From an uncultured Prevotella sp. (GTDB taxonomy: Bacteria; Bacteroidota; Bacteroidia; Bacteroidales; Bacteroidaceae): a DNA stretch of 64,000 nt. Of the stretch, positions 45,394-54,180 are shown piece by piece. Each line of letters begins with the position of its first letter. The stretch's first letter is position 1. Under the pieces are notes generated by a model. It did no database searches. It saw only the letters and a program-made list of their open reading frames with translations, and was not told where the DNA came from. Made by a program: the position numbers and the translations under genes. The stretch spans positions 1 to 64,000 of the forward strand of contig ONAJ01000015.1 in the NCBI GenBank assembly GCA_900315775.1, written 5' to 3'.

Positions 45394-47037
45394 ATGAAAA
45401 AGACAAGAATACAATATTTACTTGGTGCGCTAATCATTGCAGTCCTTACGTTTACAGCCTGTACTGAGGACAACAGCATGACAGTAAATAATGATCCTAA
45501 CCTGAAAAGCGACACAGAGATTAAGAGCGACGACCCCGTCATCATCGCGCTGTCGAATATTCCCGGTGTTCACAACGTTAGTAAAAAATACTCAGACATC
45601 GTAGAATATGGTGACAAGGGTGCTGAACATACGGATAGCGTTTATATCTTCTACATTGATCAGCCCATTGACTACAAGAACGCTTCTAAAGGAACCTACG
45701 AGCATCGATGCAAACTTCACTTCAAGGGTTTTGACAAGAACGTTGTAGTATATACCAACGGCTATGCTATGGAACCTGAATGTCTGCCGTTCAACGACCT
45801 CGCTGTAGAGTACGATGCTAACCAGTTGGACATAGAACACCGCTACTTCGGTGAGTCACTGCCCGAGAATTTTGAAGACCTCCACATGACATATTTCGAT
45901 GCCGACCAGCAAGCTCATAACATTCACAACATAGTAAGCACATTGCGTAAGGAACTCTTCAAAAAAGGCAAGTGGTTGAGCACAGGAACCAGCAAGTGTG
46001 GTATTACCACAGCGCTCCAGGCTTACTATAGCGACCTCTACGGATGGAAGGATTTCGACGTCTTTATTCCTTTCTGTGCTCCTTTTATAAAAGGTATAAC
46101 CATCAATGACGGTTCTTTCTGCTGTGAAGACAACGAACTTGGTACATATCTGTGGAAAGTATGTGGTAACGGCTATGCAAAGGGAACTCCCGAGCAGATT
46201 GCCTACGATCGCCTGCTTAAGATACCTTATTATGTATGTACTAACGAGAAAATACGTCAGTCGGCTATTAAGGCAACAACCAACGCTGACCCTGCTGGCT
46301 ACGCAAGAATCTTAAAGCAGTTCAACGAAAAGAGTTCTTATAGCACTGGAGACCTCACGAAGGACCTTGCAGCTTTCAGTCTTCATATGTACTACGCTGC
46401 ATTAAGCCAGAAGTTCTCATCCGTTCAGTATAGCATATGGAAAAGTCTGGTTCCTGACCCGGAGTTCCTGGCTTCCGACAAAGCTACAGATGAGGACTTC
46501 ATCGCTTTTGAGAAGTTCTATGTTATGGATGAAGAAGCTTTGAAGAAGGAAATAGAGAATCTGAAAGGTTCACGCGCTACAGAAGAAGAGACTTATTGGA
46601 ATTTTCTCGTCACTCTTCGTAAAAACTCTTCTGCTCCTTACTACATCCAGGCATTCAAGGAACTGGGCTACTTCGGTATCGATTACTCAACCGTTGACGG
46701 TCAGTATCTAACTGCTCAACAGTGTTTCAACGTAAACTACCAGAACACCATCCAAGCTATTTACAATGGTGTTTACAAGCAGGACAAGGGCAAGCTTATG
46801 ACCGACTTCCGCGAATGGGTAAAGACGGAGAAGACTATGCCTATCGTCTTCGTTTATGCGCACAACGACGGATGGACTGGTGCCGGTATCACTCCCGACA
46901 GAACAGGAGGAAACTCTATGATTGTTTCTCTTGTTGACGGCATCGCAACTCATAACGATTACTTCAGAAACGATAAGTACTACGAGCCAAAGACACGCCA
47001 GGCTATCGTTGAGGCAATCAACAAATTCATCAAGTAA
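45394..47037 (+). CDS. S37-family (PS-10) aminopeptidase-like lipoprotein, 547 aa
   Basis: Lipoprotein signal ending TFTACTED (Cys23). The alpha/beta-hydrolase-like body has VYIFYIDQPIDYKN, LDIEHRYFGESLPEN, and the nucleophile elbow STGTSKCGITTALQAYY, where the S37 GTSKGG motif has Cys for the first Gly; the catalytic Asp and His candidates are in FVYAHNDGWTGAGI and DGIATHNDYF. S37 enzymes remove tripeptides from N-termini. A T-run terminator follows at 47,065-47,108. Confidence 0.82.
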   Translation: MKKTRIQYLLGALIIAVLTFTACTEDNSMTVNNDPNLKSDTEIKSDDPVIIALSNIPGVHNVSKKYSDIVEYGDKGAEHTDSVYIFYIDQPIDYKNASKGTYEHRCKLHFKGFDKNVVVYTNGYAMEPECLPFNDLAVEYDANQLDIEHRYFGESLPENFEDLHMTYFDADQQAHNIHNIVSTLRKELFKKGKWLSTGTSKCGITTALQAYYSDLYGWKDFDVFIPFCAPFIKGITINDGSFCCEDNELGTYLWKVCGNGYAKGTPEQIAYDRLLKIPYYVCTNEKIRQSAIKATTNADPAGYARILKQFNEKSSYSTGDLTKDLAAFSLHMYYAALSQKFSSVQYSIWKSLVPDPEFLASDKATDEDFIAFEKFYVMDEEALKKEIENLKGSRATEEETYWNFLVTLRKNSSAPYYIQAFKELGYFGIDYSTVDGQYLTAQQCFNVNYQNTIQAIYNGVYKQDKGKLMTDFREWVKTEKTMPIVFVYAHNDGWTGAGITPDRTGGNSMIVSLVDGIATHNDYFRNDKYYEPKTRQAIVEAINKFIK

Positions 47038-47064
47038 GATATTCTGAAAGAAAACAATATTATT

Positions 47065-47108
47065 ACCCTCGTAGAACGACTACTTCACAAGTTCTACGAG
47101 GGTTTTTA
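47065..47108 (+). terminator. Terminator of the peptidase unit, overlapping dbpA 3' coding end
   Basis: A perfect 13-bp stem (ACCCTCGTAGAAC / GTTCTACGAGGGT) is followed by TTTTT on the plus strand. The right arm lies inside the last codons (TLVEL) of the convergent helicase gene. Confidence 0.85.
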
Positions 47109-48405
47109 TTCCTTTTATCTTTTCGCCTTTGGTCTGGCGCAACACCTGTTGTACTTTCTCTCTCTTTACTGCAACATACGCATAGCGGTCTTTCACGTCT
47201 ATGCGCCCTATCTCTGTTGTTTCTAATCCACCTTTCTTGCAGAGGAAACCTACTATATCACCCTTCGATATCTTGTCTTTCTTTCCCTTTCCAATATAAA
47301 GGGTATTCATTCGCGGTGCTGGTGCTCTGTGCATCGGAAGTGAGGCATCTAAAGAGAACAGCTCTACTTCTTCCTTTACATATTCCGGCAGCGTCTCGCT
47401 CTCGTGCAACAGGAAGAAAGCCCTACCCTCTTTGTCCCATCGTGCTGTTCTGCCTACGCGGTGAATATAGTTATCCTGCGTCTCGGGCAGGTGGTAGTGA
47501 ATAATATTCTCCACCTCAGGAATGTCAAGACCTCGTGAAGCAAGATCGGTACAAACCAACGTCAATGCTGAGCCGTTGCTGAACCTGTACAAAGCATCTT
47601 CACGCTGTCGCTGGTCGAGTCCGCCGTGAAACAGACTTACCGAGAAACGACGCTTGCTGAGAAACTCTGCCGTTCGCTCCACGCTGTCACGATAGTTCAG
47701 AAAGACTATGCTGCTCTGCTCTCCTAACTCACCAAGCAACTGTGCCAGCGTCTCAAGTTTGTCTTTCTCAGGACTCATCACACGGAACAGCTTCACTCTC
47801 TCCGACAACGTCCCGCTGCCCTCAATGCAGTCAACACGCTCCACGCGGTTCATCTCTACAAAGTCGGGAATCTCCTCGGCGTCAGTTGCCGACAGCAGGA
47901 ATCTGCGCTTCACGTTAGGCAGACATCCCAACACCTTCGACATCTCGTCGTGAAAGCCCATTTGCAGACACTTGTCAAACTCGTCAATAACAAGATAGCG
48001 GAAGCTATCTCTCGCTATATTGCCCTTCGTCAGGTGGTCCAGTATTCGTCCTGGTGTAGCAAAGATAATCTGTGGCTGCACCTTGCGTATCTCACGATGT
48101 TCGTCCATCGTTGGTCGTCCACCATAGAGGGCCATAGAGCGCAGTCCGGTACCCATATCCTTCAGCACCGTCTGCGACTGCAACGCCAACTCGCGTCCAG
48201 GCACCAATACCAGCGCCTGTGCATCCTCCTTATTAGCATCGACCAGAGCCACCAGCGGTAGTAGGTATGCCAGCGTCTTTCCGCTACCCGTAGGTGACAG
48301 CACTATAACGTCTTTCTGCGTCTCCCCGATAGCCTTCAACGCCCTTTCCTGCATAGCGTTCAGCCCCTCAATTCCTAATTTCTGTAGTATCTTATTCATA
48401 TTCAT
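47080..48405 (-). CDS. DEAD-box RNA helicase, DbpA-like, 441 aa
   Basis: Helicase motifs: Q-like MNAMQERALKAIG, SPTGSGKTLAYLLP (I), PGRELA (Ia), IFATPGRILDH, DEFD in place of DEAD (II), LLSATDAEE (III), FLNYRDSV, TDLASRGLDIPEV (V), HRVGRTARW (VI). The C-terminal about 75 residues form a DbpA-type RNA-binding domain (YIGKGKKDKISKGDIVGFLC), which in E. coli recognises 23S rRNA. The start overlaps the upstream TonB-receptor stop as ATGA, so it may be a distal member of the riboswitch-controlled unit. Confidence 0.88.
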   Translation of the reverse strand: MNMNKILQKLGIEGLNAMQERALKAIGETQKDVIVLSPTGSGKTLAYLLPLVALVDANKEDAQALVLVPGRELALQSQTVLKDMGTGLRSMALYGGRPTMDEHREIRKVQPQIIFATPGRILDHLTKGNIARDSFRYLVIDEFDKCLQMGFHDEMSKVLGCLPNVKRRFLLSATDAEEIPDFVEMNRVERVDCIEGSGTLSERVKLFRVMSPEKDKLETLAQLLGELGEQSSIVFLNYRDSVERTAEFLSKRRFSVSLFHGGLDQRQREDALYRFSNGSALTLVCTDLASRGLDIPEVENIIHYHLPETQDNYIHRVGRTARWDKEGRAFFLLHESETLPEYVKEEVELFSLDASLPMHRAPAPRMNTLYIGKGKKDKISKGDIVGFLCKKGGLETTEIGRIDVKDRYAYVAVKREKVQQVLRQTKGEKIKGIKTLVELVK

Positions 48406-50474
48406 TTTTTTAATTTAATTCTAAGTCCCACTACGAGCATACGACCGGGCGAATAAAGCGCATATTTGCGGTTGGATGAATCAATGCGACGGTCAACACG
48501 ATCAAATATGTTGTCGATGCCAAGACTCGGCTCCAAATATGCCCACTTTACAATGTCAAAACTGTGGATGGTATTCAAATTCCAGATGCCGAAGCCAGGA
48601 GCGTCCTCATAACTGGTGTAGTAGGTCTTTGACTGCAGCTTGCCATTTAGGTTGACATTCAACGCATAGCGACCCAACGAATAATGGTAGTTGGCTGCAA
48701 TGGTAGCAGCATGGCGGATGCTACGCTCCATATCAATCCATTCATCACCCGTCTTGCTTCGTGCATAGGTATAGACATAGTTGGCAGACAGGTTGAATCC
48801 ACGGAAGAGATTAGCTGAGGCATTCAGCTGTACCCCCTTGACGTCACCGCGGTCACTATTTACGTAGCGGGAGTAGCGTTCCAGTTTGCCAGCCTGGTCG
48901 TCAGTCATCTCTGGGAACTCACTGCGCAATATGCTCAGCGACTGTGCATCGACAGGAATATCCTGACGTATCACCATATCGTTGATACGGTTGATGAATC
49001 CCGTCAGGCTGACAGCCAGCAGGTCGCTGCGATACTCGGCATTCAGAGAGAAGTAATGGCTGTGTTCTGCCTTTAGATTGTTGTTACCAAAGATGATTTG
49101 TGCCTTGCCGCGGTTGACGGAGAAATAGTGGTAATAAATCTCATCCAGCCCAGGTGCACGGAAACCTGTAGAATAGGTGGCACGAAAGCGGAAATTACCC
49201 GGAGCATACATAAGGACGGCTTTCGGGGTCAGCTGATTGCCAAAGGTCTCGTGGCGCGTGTAGCGCAAACCGACTGTGGCAGTCAGTGCATTCAGCAACT
49301 TATGCTCATGCTGTGCATAGGCCGCCAGCGTATAGGCATGTTGGTCTATGTTGCCCGAAGTGGCAGTCAGATAGTCCTTGCGCCAGTTGGCGCCGATGAT
49401 GGTCGTACTTCCCTCCAGCAGACCGAGAACTGCTTTCAAATTACCCTCCATAGTGCGCTGTTTCTTGGACTGCACGTAGTCGCCAACGGCATAGTCTTTG
49501 GTCTCTACTGCATATTCCTTGCCATAACGAAAGCGGTCGACAGTGAAGTCAGCCTGCAACGAGTGGCGGTTGGTGAACTTATAGATACCGCCCAAATACC
49601 AGCGGAAACCCTTGTAGCGCATCTCGTAGTCGGTGCCTCCAGTGATGTCCTGACGCGTATGGGGACGGTCGGTTATTTTGTAGCTGTAGTCCAGTCCGGC
49701 ATTAAGCGCCAGATGCTGATTGGGATTGAAGGTAAACTTCTGTCCCACGATGCTCGACCGGTAGCCCGTAAAGAAGGGGGCTATGGTCTGCTGCGTCTCT
49801 GTGTCAGAACCTTTCTTATATTCCAGCGCATTGTTCTGATAGCTGTCGGCACGGTCGTGGGTAAACGTGGTATAGGAGCCGAAACCATTCTTGAAGATAT
49901 CAACATTGACACCTTGAGTCAGTATGCCTTTTCCACTGACGTGTGTATCGCTTGTCACACTGACCAAAGAGCTTGTGGGCTGGTCGGTGATGATGTTGAT
50001 GACGCCCGCAATGGCGTCGGAACCATAGAGCGACGAGGCTGCACCGTCAAGTATCTCGATGCGTTTGACGCGCGACATGTTAATACGGTTCAGATCAACG
50101 TTATTAGAGATGTCGCCTGAAAGTTTCTGACCATTGATGAGAATGAGTATATACTTGTTACCCAGTCCGTTCAAGCGGAGGAATGTTCCCATGGAATTAG
50201 GGGCCATCGAGACCTGTGGCAACATTCGTGTCAGTGCTTGGTCGAAGGTGGCGATACCCTGTTCGCGAATCTCCAGGTTGGAGAGCACGTGAACGGGCGT
50301 CGCTGTTGACTTCAAACGCTGATGGTGACCAGAGCCCGTTACCACGACAGGGTTCAGGTTATATGAGCGGTCAACGACAGACGTGTCCTTGCACTCCATC
50401 TGGTGAATTTGACCAAAAGCGGCACTCCCCGAAAGGAGTGCCACAATGAGTAAAAGTATTTTTATCTTTTTCAT
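48402..50474 (-). CDS. TonB-dependent outer-membrane receptor, BtuB-like, 690 aa
   Basis: Signal peptide to about residue 22 (LSGSAAFGQ), TonB-box-like region NLNPVVVTGSG, plug domain with MLPQVSMAPNSMGTFLRLNG, ILINGQKLSGD, EILDGAASSLYGSDAIAGVI and NIIT, then a 22-strand barrel ending MLVVGLRIKLKK. It lies 9 bases after cbiK and downstream of the cobalamin riboswitch, so the likely substrate is a corrinoid or related tetrapyrrole. No CarboxypepD-like N-terminal domain is present, unlike SusC types. Confidence 0.87.
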   Translation of the reverse strand: MKKIKILLLIVALLSGSAAFGQIHQMECKDTSVVDRSYNLNPVVVTGSGHHQRLKSTATPVHVLSNLEIREQGIATFDQALTRMLPQVSMAPNSMGTFLRLNGLGNKYILILINGQKLSGDISNNVDLNRINMSRVKRIEILDGAASSLYGSDAIAGVINIITDQPTSSLVSVTSDTHVSGKGILTQGVNVDIFKNGFGSYTTFTHDRADSYQNNALEYKKGSDTETQQTIAPFFTGYRSSIVGQKFTFNPNQHLALNAGLDYSYKITDRPHTRQDITGGTDYEMRYKGFRWYLGGIYKFTNRHSLQADFTVDRFRYGKEYAVETKDYAVGDYVQSKKQRTMEGNLKAVLGLLEGSTTIIGANWRKDYLTATSGNIDQHAYTLAAYAQHEHKLLNALTATVGLRYTRHETFGNQLTPKAVLMYAPGNFRFRATYSTGFRAPGLDEIYYHYFSVNRGKAQIIFGNNNLKAEHSHYFSLNAEYRSDLLAVSLTGFINRINDMVIRQDIPVDAQSLSILRSEFPEMTDDQAGKLERYSRYVNSDRGDVKGVQLNASANLFRGFNLSANYVYTYARSKTGDEWIDMERSIRHAATIAANYHYSLGRYALNVNLNGKLQSKTYYTSYEDAPGFGIWNLNTIHSFDIVKWAYLEPSLGIDNIFDRVDRRIDSSNRKYALYSPGRMLVVGLRIKLKK

Positions 50475-50483
50475 CTTAAAAGA

Positions 50484-51611
50484 TTACTCTTCGGGATACA
50501 TACTATGGTAGGCATCCTCCAGGAACTGAGCATTCTTGGTATGGTTAATCCAGACATTCAGTACACCAGGAAGTTCGAGCAGTCCCTGTGGATGTTTGTT
50601 AATAAGCGGAACGTTGACCTCATAGTTCATGTGGCTGAAGAACTCAAACCAGCTGACGTCCTCACTTTCTGGAGCCATCGGTTTCCAGTATTCGTCACCC
50701 TCGCCAGCCATGTCGTTGTGGGCATGGTCACCGGCGATAGACATAAGTGCGTGCAGGAACATCTTACCGCTGGTAATGCCCTTCTTCTCCATACGATCCA
50801 GCACGTCCTGCTTATAGTTGCCTGGCATGTCAACGGTGCCGACGAAGTATTTGGCACTATACGCCTGCAATGCTTCTTCCAACTGAGTGTAGCGCACATT
50901 GGCCTTGAAGGTATCATAAGTGTCGGGGTTACCATGACCCATAAAGGCAACGATGCCATTCTGGGCCTCTTGGTTATACAGGATATTCAACTGTTTTGCT
51001 ACCTCGGGAACATCCTTTTCGGGATCGTTCAACAGAGGCATACCCAGGAAGATGGACTCAGTCTCTGACAACTTTGCCAGATAATTGTCATCAAGGTGAG
51101 CACTGGCAATGTAGCCGTTGTTCATGAATTTCTTCACGCTTGCAACGACAGCAGCGAACTCTTCGCCAGGGATAACCTGCAGTGACTGCACGTAGATTTT
51201 GCTGTACTTTGCAGCGCCTATAGCATGGAGCAGATAGCGTGGCTCGTAGTAGTTGCGCTTTACAATATTACCGTTGTCATCAGTGTTCTCACCAGCACTA
51301 GCACGGTTGATGCAGATGTCGCTCGAGAACGAAACGTAAACATCTGCCTCTGGGAAAGCTGCCTCATAGGCCTTCTTCGTGGCATCAAAGGCCAGGAAGG
51401 CGTTGTTCCATGTTGAACCGAAGGCAACCAATAATACGGCAACATCCTTCTTTGACTGTGCCTTTTGGGCTGCTACCATCTTGTCGTTAACCTCGTACTC
51501 TGACACGAGGTTGTTCACTGTTTTGTCGTCATTTTCGCTACAAGCGGTGAAGACGGGAGCTACTGTGGTCATGACCAGCGTAGCAATGATTAATGATTTA
51601 ATCTTCTTCAT
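50484..51611 (-). CDS. cbiK: Exported CbiK-type cobaltochelatase, lipoprotein, 375 aa
   Basis: CbiK inserts cobalt into sirohydrochlorin in anaerobic cobalamin synthesis. Here the N-terminus MKKIKSLIIATLVMTTVAPV ends in FTACSEN (Cys24), a lipoprotein signal, so the enzyme should face the periplasm or surface. Active-site features are retained: VAFGSTWNNAF, VQSLQVIPGEEF (Glu), FMGHGNPDTYDT (His), and SIAGDHAHNDMAGEG (His). ATG 51,611 gives the clean signal; an upstream in-frame ATG at 51,662 would bury it. The start lies inside the end of the upstream receptor gene. Function could be chelation, dechelation or metal/tetrapyrrole binding outside the cytoplasm. Confidence 0.85.
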   Translation of the reverse strand: MKKIKSLIIATLVMTTVAPVFTACSENDDKTVNNLVSEYEVNDKMVAAQKAQSKKDVAVLLVAFGSTWNNAFLAFDATKKAYEAAFPEADVYVSFSSDICINRASAGENTDDNGNIVKRNYYEPRYLLHAIGAAKYSKIYVQSLQVIPGEEFAAVVASVKKFMNNGYIASAHLDDNYLAKLSETESIFLGMPLLNDPEKDVPEVAKQLNILYNQEAQNGIVAFMGHGNPDTYDTFKANVRYTQLEEALQAYSAKYFVGTVDMPGNYKQDVLDRMEKKGITSGKMFLHALMSIAGDHAHNDMAGEGDEYWKPMAPESEDVSWFEFFSHMNYEVNVPLINKHPQGLLELPGVLNVWINHTKNAQFLEDAYHSMYPEE

Positions 51612-53784
51612 TATTAAAATTAGAATTAGTAGATAATTTATTGTGTTTAACACTCTTGCCACTATTAAACTTTATGCTGAAGGTAGCATGTACAGTCGTT
51701 CCCGACGTGTTATTGCCCAGATGATAAGGGCGCATGGTGCGGTCAACATAATTGAAAATGTTATCAATACCCAGTTCTACCCTATATGTTAGACTTCTAC
51801 CTGACTTGCCCAGGTCATGGGTAGTATTCAGCCTCCATATCTGGAAGGCCTTGCCATCACCGTTATTCTGATAGTAACGCTTGCTACTACCACGTGTTGA
51901 AAGGCTGATACCAAGTTTGTAAGCTGTACTGAAGGCGTGACTGTAGATGGCCGAAGCACTCCACTTATGGTGCGCCATTCCGTCGATGACGACATTGGTC
52001 ATCTGGTTCTTGTGCTCATCATACAGATGGGCCTTGGTGTCAAGGTAGCTATATGCAGAACTGAACGACAGGTCTTTCATTACCTTGTATGACAGCGTAA
52101 CATCGATACCACAGGTTCGGGCATCGTCCATATTTTTATACATACGTGCCTGTACCTTGTTGCTGCCATCGCCAAGATAGGCTGTTGTAACGCCAGCAGG
52201 AATTTCGCCTGGATCAACATTAACAAGTGCTATCATATTATCAAGTTTATTGACATAGCCCGTAACAGAGGCCGTGAGCCTGCTGCCGCGATACTCCACA
52301 TTGGCTGAGTAATAGTTGCTGGTCTGAGGCTTCAGATTGGTGTTGCCAATATTGAAGAAAGTGCTGCTTCCCATAACGTGCAGGTAGCGGTAATGGAGTT
52401 CCTTGACCGTGGGCGACTTGAATCCCTGACTCCAACCCAGACGGAAACGGAAATTGCCTGCAGAAAACATAGTGCTGAGTTTCGGAGTCAGTCGGACACC
52501 AAAATTTCTATTGCGAACGAATCGGAGTCCTCCTGTTATATTCAGCCATTTCAACGCATTTAATTCGTCCTGAGCATAGAGGGCTGCTGTCCAGTCGCTG
52601 GCAGTACCCGACTCAGTACGGTCTGGTGCCTTCAAGTAGTCATAGCGGTATTCTGTACCTACACTGAGTGTGTTTTCACTCGGCAAGTAGAAGATTCCCT
52701 TCAGCTGTCCCATAACTCGTTGCTGATCGCTCTGCAGTTTCTGCTGTCCTGCATACATCGGAACAGAGAACCACTCACCATTCTGAACACCAAAATCCTC
52801 GCCTCGAAGCAAAACATATTCATAAGTTCGAGCTGTATATTTATAGTAATAGTCGTGCAGGTTCCAATCCACATCAAGAGTGAGCTGATTGCGACGCGAC
52901 GAACTCTTATCACCATTCAGATACAATTTTCCACCCGTCGAAGCTGAGGCGTTCTTATAGTGCAAATCATAGGTATAGACATCGCAACTGGCATGTTTGC
53001 CGTTTCGTGGACGGTTGATATTCTTGAGGTAAAATGAACCGTCAGCATAGAGTTCAAGGTTATCTATCGGGTTATATGTAAAGCGTTGAGCTATCTGCCA
53101 GTTATTAAATTTATTAACTGTCTTGTTGCGACTGTCGGTCAGCACCATGCCCTCTGCCCACTCCTCGGTAGTATTCTGCCAGCCATCGTTGCGCTGCAAC
53201 TGGAAATTGGTCTGCGAGGTGAATTTGCCAAAAGTAAATGCCACGCTGTTATGCTGGCGTAAGTCGTTGTGCGTGCCGTAACGCGTAGTATTGTCAGCAT
53301 AGATGCCTGAATCGTTGTGACGCTTAGTGATGATGTTGATGACGCCAGCCATCGCATCGCTACCGTAGAGTGCGCTTTGTGCACCCTTCACAATCTCTAT
53401 CTTCTCTATGTTGTGCGGATCAATGAGACTGAGGTCGTTTTCGCCACCCACATCGCCATGAATGCGCTTGCCGTCAATGAGTATCAATATGTAGCTATTG
53501 CCCAAGCCATTCAGCTGCATCTGCGAACCCATATCGCCCTCGCTGAAGGCAAACGATGCGGTGAGTCCGGCTAGGATTTCCTCCAGACTCTTGCCACCGT
53601 AACTGCGCAGCATCTTGTTAGATATGACCTCTGTCTGCACAGGTGCATTCTTCAGAAGGTGCTGTGTACCAGTGCCGGTCACCACCACCTCCTGTAAACT
53701 GTCCTGGCGCCAAATATCAGTCTGCGCCAACGAACTGGCAGCCAACAGCCAAAGGCCAATTGCTTGAATCAGTATTCGCTTCAT
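51598..53784 (-). CDS. TonB-dependent outer-membrane receptor, first gene after the riboswitch, 728 aa
   Basis: Signal peptide MKRILIQAIGLWLLAASSLAQ, TonB-box-like SLQEVVVTGTG, plug (SLEEILAGLTASFAFSEGDM, LNGLGNSYILILIDGKRIHG, EIVKGAQSALYGSDAMAGVI), and a barrel with a late HATFSIKF strand. Eighteen polar residues follow that strand (to NNEED), unusual because barrels usually end in an aromatic residue; the extra codons overlap the cbiK start by 14 bases. It is the gene directly controlled by the cobalamin riboswitch, so corrinoid uptake is likely. Confidence 0.9.
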   Translation of the reverse strand: MKRILIQAIGLWLLAASSLAQTDIWRQDSLQEVVVTGTGTQHLLKNAPVQTEVISNKMLRSYGGKSLEEILAGLTASFAFSEGDMGSQMQLNGLGNSYILILIDGKRIHGDVGGENDLSLIDPHNIEKIEIVKGAQSALYGSDAMAGVINIITKRHNDSGIYADNTTRYGTHNDLRQHNSVAFTFGKFTSQTNFQLQRNDGWQNTTEEWAEGMVLTDSRNKTVNKFNNWQIAQRFTYNPIDNLELYADGSFYLKNINRPRNGKHASCDVYTYDLHYKNASASTGGKLYLNGDKSSSRRNQLTLDVDWNLHDYYYKYTARTYEYVLLRGEDFGVQNGEWFSVPMYAGQQKLQSDQQRVMGQLKGIFYLPSENTLSVGTEYRYDYLKAPDRTESGTASDWTAALYAQDELNALKWLNITGGLRFVRNRNFGVRLTPKLSTMFSAGNFRFRLGWSQGFKSPTVKELHYRYLHVMGSSTFFNIGNTNLKPQTSNYYSANVEYRGSRLTASVTGYVNKLDNMIALVNVDPGEIPAGVTTAYLGDGSNKVQARMYKNMDDARTCGIDVTLSYKVMKDLSFSSAYSYLDTKAHLYDEHKNQMTNVVIDGMAHHKWSASAIYSHAFSTAYKLGISLSTRGSSKRYYQNNGDGKAFQIWRLNTTHDLGKSGRSLTYRVELGIDNIFNYVDRTMRPYHLGNNTSGTTVHATFSIKFNSGKSVKHNKLSTNSNFNNEED

Positions 53785-53812
53785 CTTTCCATTATTACGC
53801 TACGTATAGTCC

Positions 53813-53826
53813 TGTACGCGCGTACA
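53813..53826. promoter_or_regulatory. 14-bp perfect palindrome TGTACGCGCGTACA
   Basis: It lies between the riboswitch and the receptor start codon, 28 bases before the ATG. It could be part of the expression platform (a self-complementary hairpin or dimer contact) or an operator. Confidence 0.5.
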
Positions 53827-53837
53827 TTTAGTTATAT

Positions 53838-54013
53838 AGGCAGGTCTTCTGACTTTCCCCAGCCTGCTCTACCTTCCCGAGTCATTGTTCAATATTCAAT
53901 GTCCAACGTCTCAGTGGCGTTATACTAGCAAGCCTCTTTAACGGGGATTACAGCTGCAGGTACAGTTCCGGACTCTCACCGGATTCCCTTGCATCATGGA
54001 GGCTTCTGTCCCC
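53838..54013 (-). ncRNA. Cobalamin riboswitch
   Basis: On the minus strand the conserved core is clear: GGGAATCCGGTGAGAGTCCG, GAACTGTACCTGCAGCTGTA, then AACGCCACTGAGACG, CGGGAAGG and GTCAGAAGACCTGCC in the right order. These are the hallmarks of the adenosyl/aquo-cobalamin aptamer. Coenzyme B12 binding would lower expression of the downstream TonB receptor, cbiK and second receptor. The variable arm between GCCACTG and GGGAAGG contains ATTGAATATTGAACAATG, which resembles the heptamer repeats found elsewhere in this window. Confidence 0.93.
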
Positions 54014-54032
54014 AGATTGCCTTTTCTGGGTG

Positions 54033-54063
54033 CAAAGGTACGAATAAGTGAGAACAATACAAA
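54033..54063 (-). promoter_or_regulatory. Promoter of the riboswitch-controlled unit
   Basis: Minus strand TTTG at 54,063-54,060 and TACCTTTG at 54,040-54,033, spaced by 19 bases, directly upstream of the aptamer. A second box TAACTTTG at 54,125-54,118 could be a tandem promoter. Confidence 0.72.
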
Positions 54064-54130
54064 ACAAAAAATCGTTTTTTTGTTTTTATTGTCGAACGAG
54101 AGTATCTTCGACGAAGTCAAAGTTACAAAA

Positions 54131-54160
54131 TAATTGAGAATTGACAATTGATAATTGATA
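54131..54160. repeat. AATTGAC/AATTGAT heptamer repeat
   Basis: Four 7-base units occupy the sequence just upstream of the cbiA -7 box, in the place where its -33 element would be expected. Confidence 0.6.
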
Positions 54161-54168
54161 TTTTTTTG

Positions 54169-54176
54169 TAATTTTG
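54169..54176 (+). promoter_or_regulatory. Promoter -7 box of cbiA, 4 bases before ATG
   Basis: TAATTTTG is followed by CGGC and ATG at 54,181. The mRNA should be leaderless, which leaves no room for a riboswitch on this biosynthetic operon. Confidence 0.65.
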
Positions 54177-54180
54177 CGGC

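Noticed and set aside
49098-50120. 340-codon plus-strand frame opposite the second TonB receptor
   Set aside because: It lies wholly within the receptor gene on the other strand and its translation shows no domain or signal; the receptor reading is unambiguous.
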